Shown here: positions 62,702-64,000 of the stretch, in pieces
Position numbering within the stretch: the first letter of the stretch is position 1
Layout: each line of letters opens with the position of its first letter
Assembly (NCBI GenBank): GCA_036365515.1
Contig: CM070874.1
Location: 212,716,297 to 212,780,296, forward strand
DNA: 64,000 nucleotides
Origin: Torymus aiolomorphi
Taxonomy: Eukaryota > Arthropoda > Insecta > Hymenoptera > Torymidae
Direction of reading: 5' to 3'
Program-made: the position numbers and the translations under genes
The notes under the pieces: model-generated
Seen by the model: only the letters and a program-made list of their open reading frames with translations
What the model was told of the DNA's origin: nothing
Databases searched by the model: none

Positions 62702-63995
62702 CGAGGGTCATTTGATAAGTACCTAGCCTACAAATGAAAACACCAAAATTTTACAAAAAATAAAATTTATTTTTCAATGTAGTCTCCTTTTAGTTGAATA
62801 CACTTGGTCCAGCGGTGTTCCAATTTTTTTAACCCCGTTGAAAAAAATTTTTTCTCTTGGTTTGCAAAATAGGCCTCCGTGGCGGCGATTATTTCGTTAT
62901 TGGAGTGGAATCTCTTCCCGGCGAGCGAATTTTTTAGGTTCGGAAACAAAAAAAAGTCGCACGGAGCCAAATCTGGAGAATACGGTGGATGGGGCAGCAG
63001 TTCGTAGCGTAATTCGACCAATTTAGCCGTGGCGAGTGCAGAAGTGTGAGCCGGTGCATTATCGTGGTGGAAAAGCACTTTCTTTTTAGACAAATGGGGC
63101 CGTTTTTCTTCTAACACGGCGTCAAATCGGCTCAATAGTTCGGCGTAGTACTGTCCTGTGACCGTTTTGCCCTTCTCCAGATAGTCAATAAAAATCACAC
63201 CTTGAGAATCCCAGAAAACAGTGGCCATCACCTTTCCGGCCGACGGGACCATCTTCGCCTTCTTCCGAGCAGGTTCACCGGGTAAGGTCCACTGTTTTGA
63301 CTGCTCCTTGGTCTCTGGAGTGTAGTAGTGAATCCATGTTTCGTCGACGGTCACGTAACGATGCAAAAACTCTTTTGGATTGCGATTAAACAGCTCCAAA
63401 CACTGCTCTGAACTGGTCACACGGATGCGCTTGTTGTCTGCAGTCAGCAAACGCGGCACCCACCTTGCTGACAGCTTCCTCATGCCTAAAATCTCATGTA
63501 GGATATGCCACACGCGTTCTTCTGAGATGCCTACTATCGCAGCTATCTCGTGCACCTTTAATCGGCGGTCTGACAAAACGATATCGTGTATTTTTGTCAC
63601 GTTCTCCTCCGTAGTGGCTGTTTTCGGAGCACCTGGGCGTGGATCATCAAAAACCGACGTACGACCACGTTGAAACTCGTTATACCAAAATTTAACGGTT
63701 GCCATCGAAGGAGAAGCATCCCCATACACTGCATCCAAGCGTTCTTTAATTTCACTGCGCGATTTCCCTTCCAAAAACAAGAATCGAATCACCGACCGAT
63801 ATTGTTCTTTCTCCATTTTTTCAAAAATCAACGGACACATTTGCTTTCACACGCTCTCAAAAATAAACTACAACTCCGATCCGGCTGAAATTTCGTCTGT
63901 AACCGTTTACAGGAAGATACTGCACTGTAGTGTATTTCTGGTGCGATAGTGGCACCATCTGGCGGTGAGGCTAGGTACTTGTCAAATGACCCTCG
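62702..63995 (-). mobile_element. Complete mariner transposon
   Basis: Inverted ends CGAGGGTCATTTGATAAGTA (62702) and TACTTGTCAAATGACCCTCG (ending 63995), flanked by TA at 62700-62701 and 63996-63997. At about 1.29 kb the length is typical of mariners. The ends are almost perfect complements, and the transposase between them is unbroken, so this looks like a recent and possibly active insertion. Confidence 0.95.
62767..63840 (-). CDS. Mariner transposase, intact (DD34D)
   Basis: A 357-codon frame from 63840; the likely true start is the internal Met at about residue 9 (MEKEQYRSVIRFLFLEGKSR). The first half has two helix-turn-helix regions (KVHEIAAIVGISEERVWHIL is the second) joined by GRTSVFDDPRPGAP. 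The catalytic core has D1 in VTVDETWIHYY and D2 in LFHHDNAPAHTS. D3 is the aspartate of APCDFFLF, 34 residues after D2, which is the mariner signature (DD34D), preceded by YSPDLAP. No stops or frameshifts. The enzyme cuts and pastes the element at TA sites. About 65 bases of untranslated sequence follow to the left end. Confidence 0.95.
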   Translation of the reverse strand: MCPLIFEKMEKEQYRSVIRFLFLEGKSRSEIKERLDAVYGDASPSMATVKFWYNEFQRGRTSVFDDPRPGAPKTATTEENVTKIHDIVLSDRRLKVHEIAAIVGISEERVWHILHEILGMRKLSARWVPRLLTADNKRIRVTSSEQCLELFNRNPKEFLHRYVTVDETWIHYYTPETKEQSKQWTLPGEPARKKAKMVPSAGKVMATVFWDSQGVIFIDYLEKGKTVTGQYYAELLSRFDAVLEEKRPHLSKKKVLFHHDNAPAHTSALATAKLVELRYELLPHPPYSPDLAPCDFFLFPNLKNSLAGKRFHSNNEIIAATEAYFANQEKKFFSTGLKKLEHRWTKCIQLKGDYIEK

Positions 63996-64000
63996 TACTA

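Overview
This window looks like animal nuclear DNA, most probably from an insect. Hymenoptera is plausible from the mix of elements, but no host marker gene fixes the species. Almost everything recognisable is a mobile element or an endogenised virus-like element. There are no bacterial operons, rRNA or tRNA genes and no CRISPR array.

Layout. (1) 1-9.6 kb is the right part of a Polinton/Maverick (adintovirus-like) element, here called A, with its genes on the minus strand. From upstream to downstream it has a DNA polymerase B C-terminal remnant, three small Cys-rich ORFs, a packaging ATPase, two small virion-type ORFs, a retroviral-type integrase with chromodomain, a penton-like protein, a basic membrane-active-type minor protein and the major capsid protein (MCP). 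A two-exon Tudor-domain gene lies on the opposite strand between the Cys-rich ORFs and the ATPase. A multi-zinc-knuckle ORF abuts the polymerase remnant. Element A leaves the window on the left. (2) 9.6-12.7 kb is AT-rich DNA, tandem repeats, long TA/CA microsatellites and the left arm of a large inverted repeat carrying a 203-bp MITE. (3) 12683-23063 is a nearly intact Ty3/Gypsy-type LTR retrotransposon on the minus strand. It has about 980-bp LTRs, a PBS, a PPT, gag, pol and an extra ORF in the env position. It is inserted in the centre of the inverted repeat, whose right arm is at 23.36-23.95 kb. (4) 23.9-26.8 kb holds duplicated simple repeats and a fold-back element. (5) About 26.8-49.25 kb is a second Polinton, B, on the plus strand. 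Its polymerase, ATPase, integrase, penton, MCP, an exonuclease-like protein and an adenain-type protease follow the same order as A. B is broken by stops and frameshifts. It also carries nested insertions: a 2-kb LINE with a long target-site duplication in one gene, and a 3.5-kb cut-and-paste transposon plus fold-back elements in the penton gene. A possible divergent minus-strand gene set lies to its left. (6) 49.25-52.1 kb holds MITEs and a Penelope-like element (RT plus GIY-YIG) followed by a hammerhead-like motif. (7) 52-62.7 kb is AT-rich, with microsatellites, a shortened relative of the 3.5-kb transposon and several tandem duplications. (8) 62702-63995 is a structurally complete mariner with an uninterrupted transposase.

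The two Polintons share a module for replication (protein-primed polymerase), integration (integrase), packaging (ATPase) and virion building (MCP, penton, minor proteins, protease). Both are decayed, by damage at different places. Points that stand out are the intron-bearing Tudor gene inside A, an apparent in-frame fusion of the minor-protein N-terminus to the MCP in B, the inverted repeat split by the retrotransposon, the env-position zinc-motif ORF of the LTR element, and the unassigned transposon family with compound inverted repeats. Classifications rest on motifs read by eye; no database search was run.
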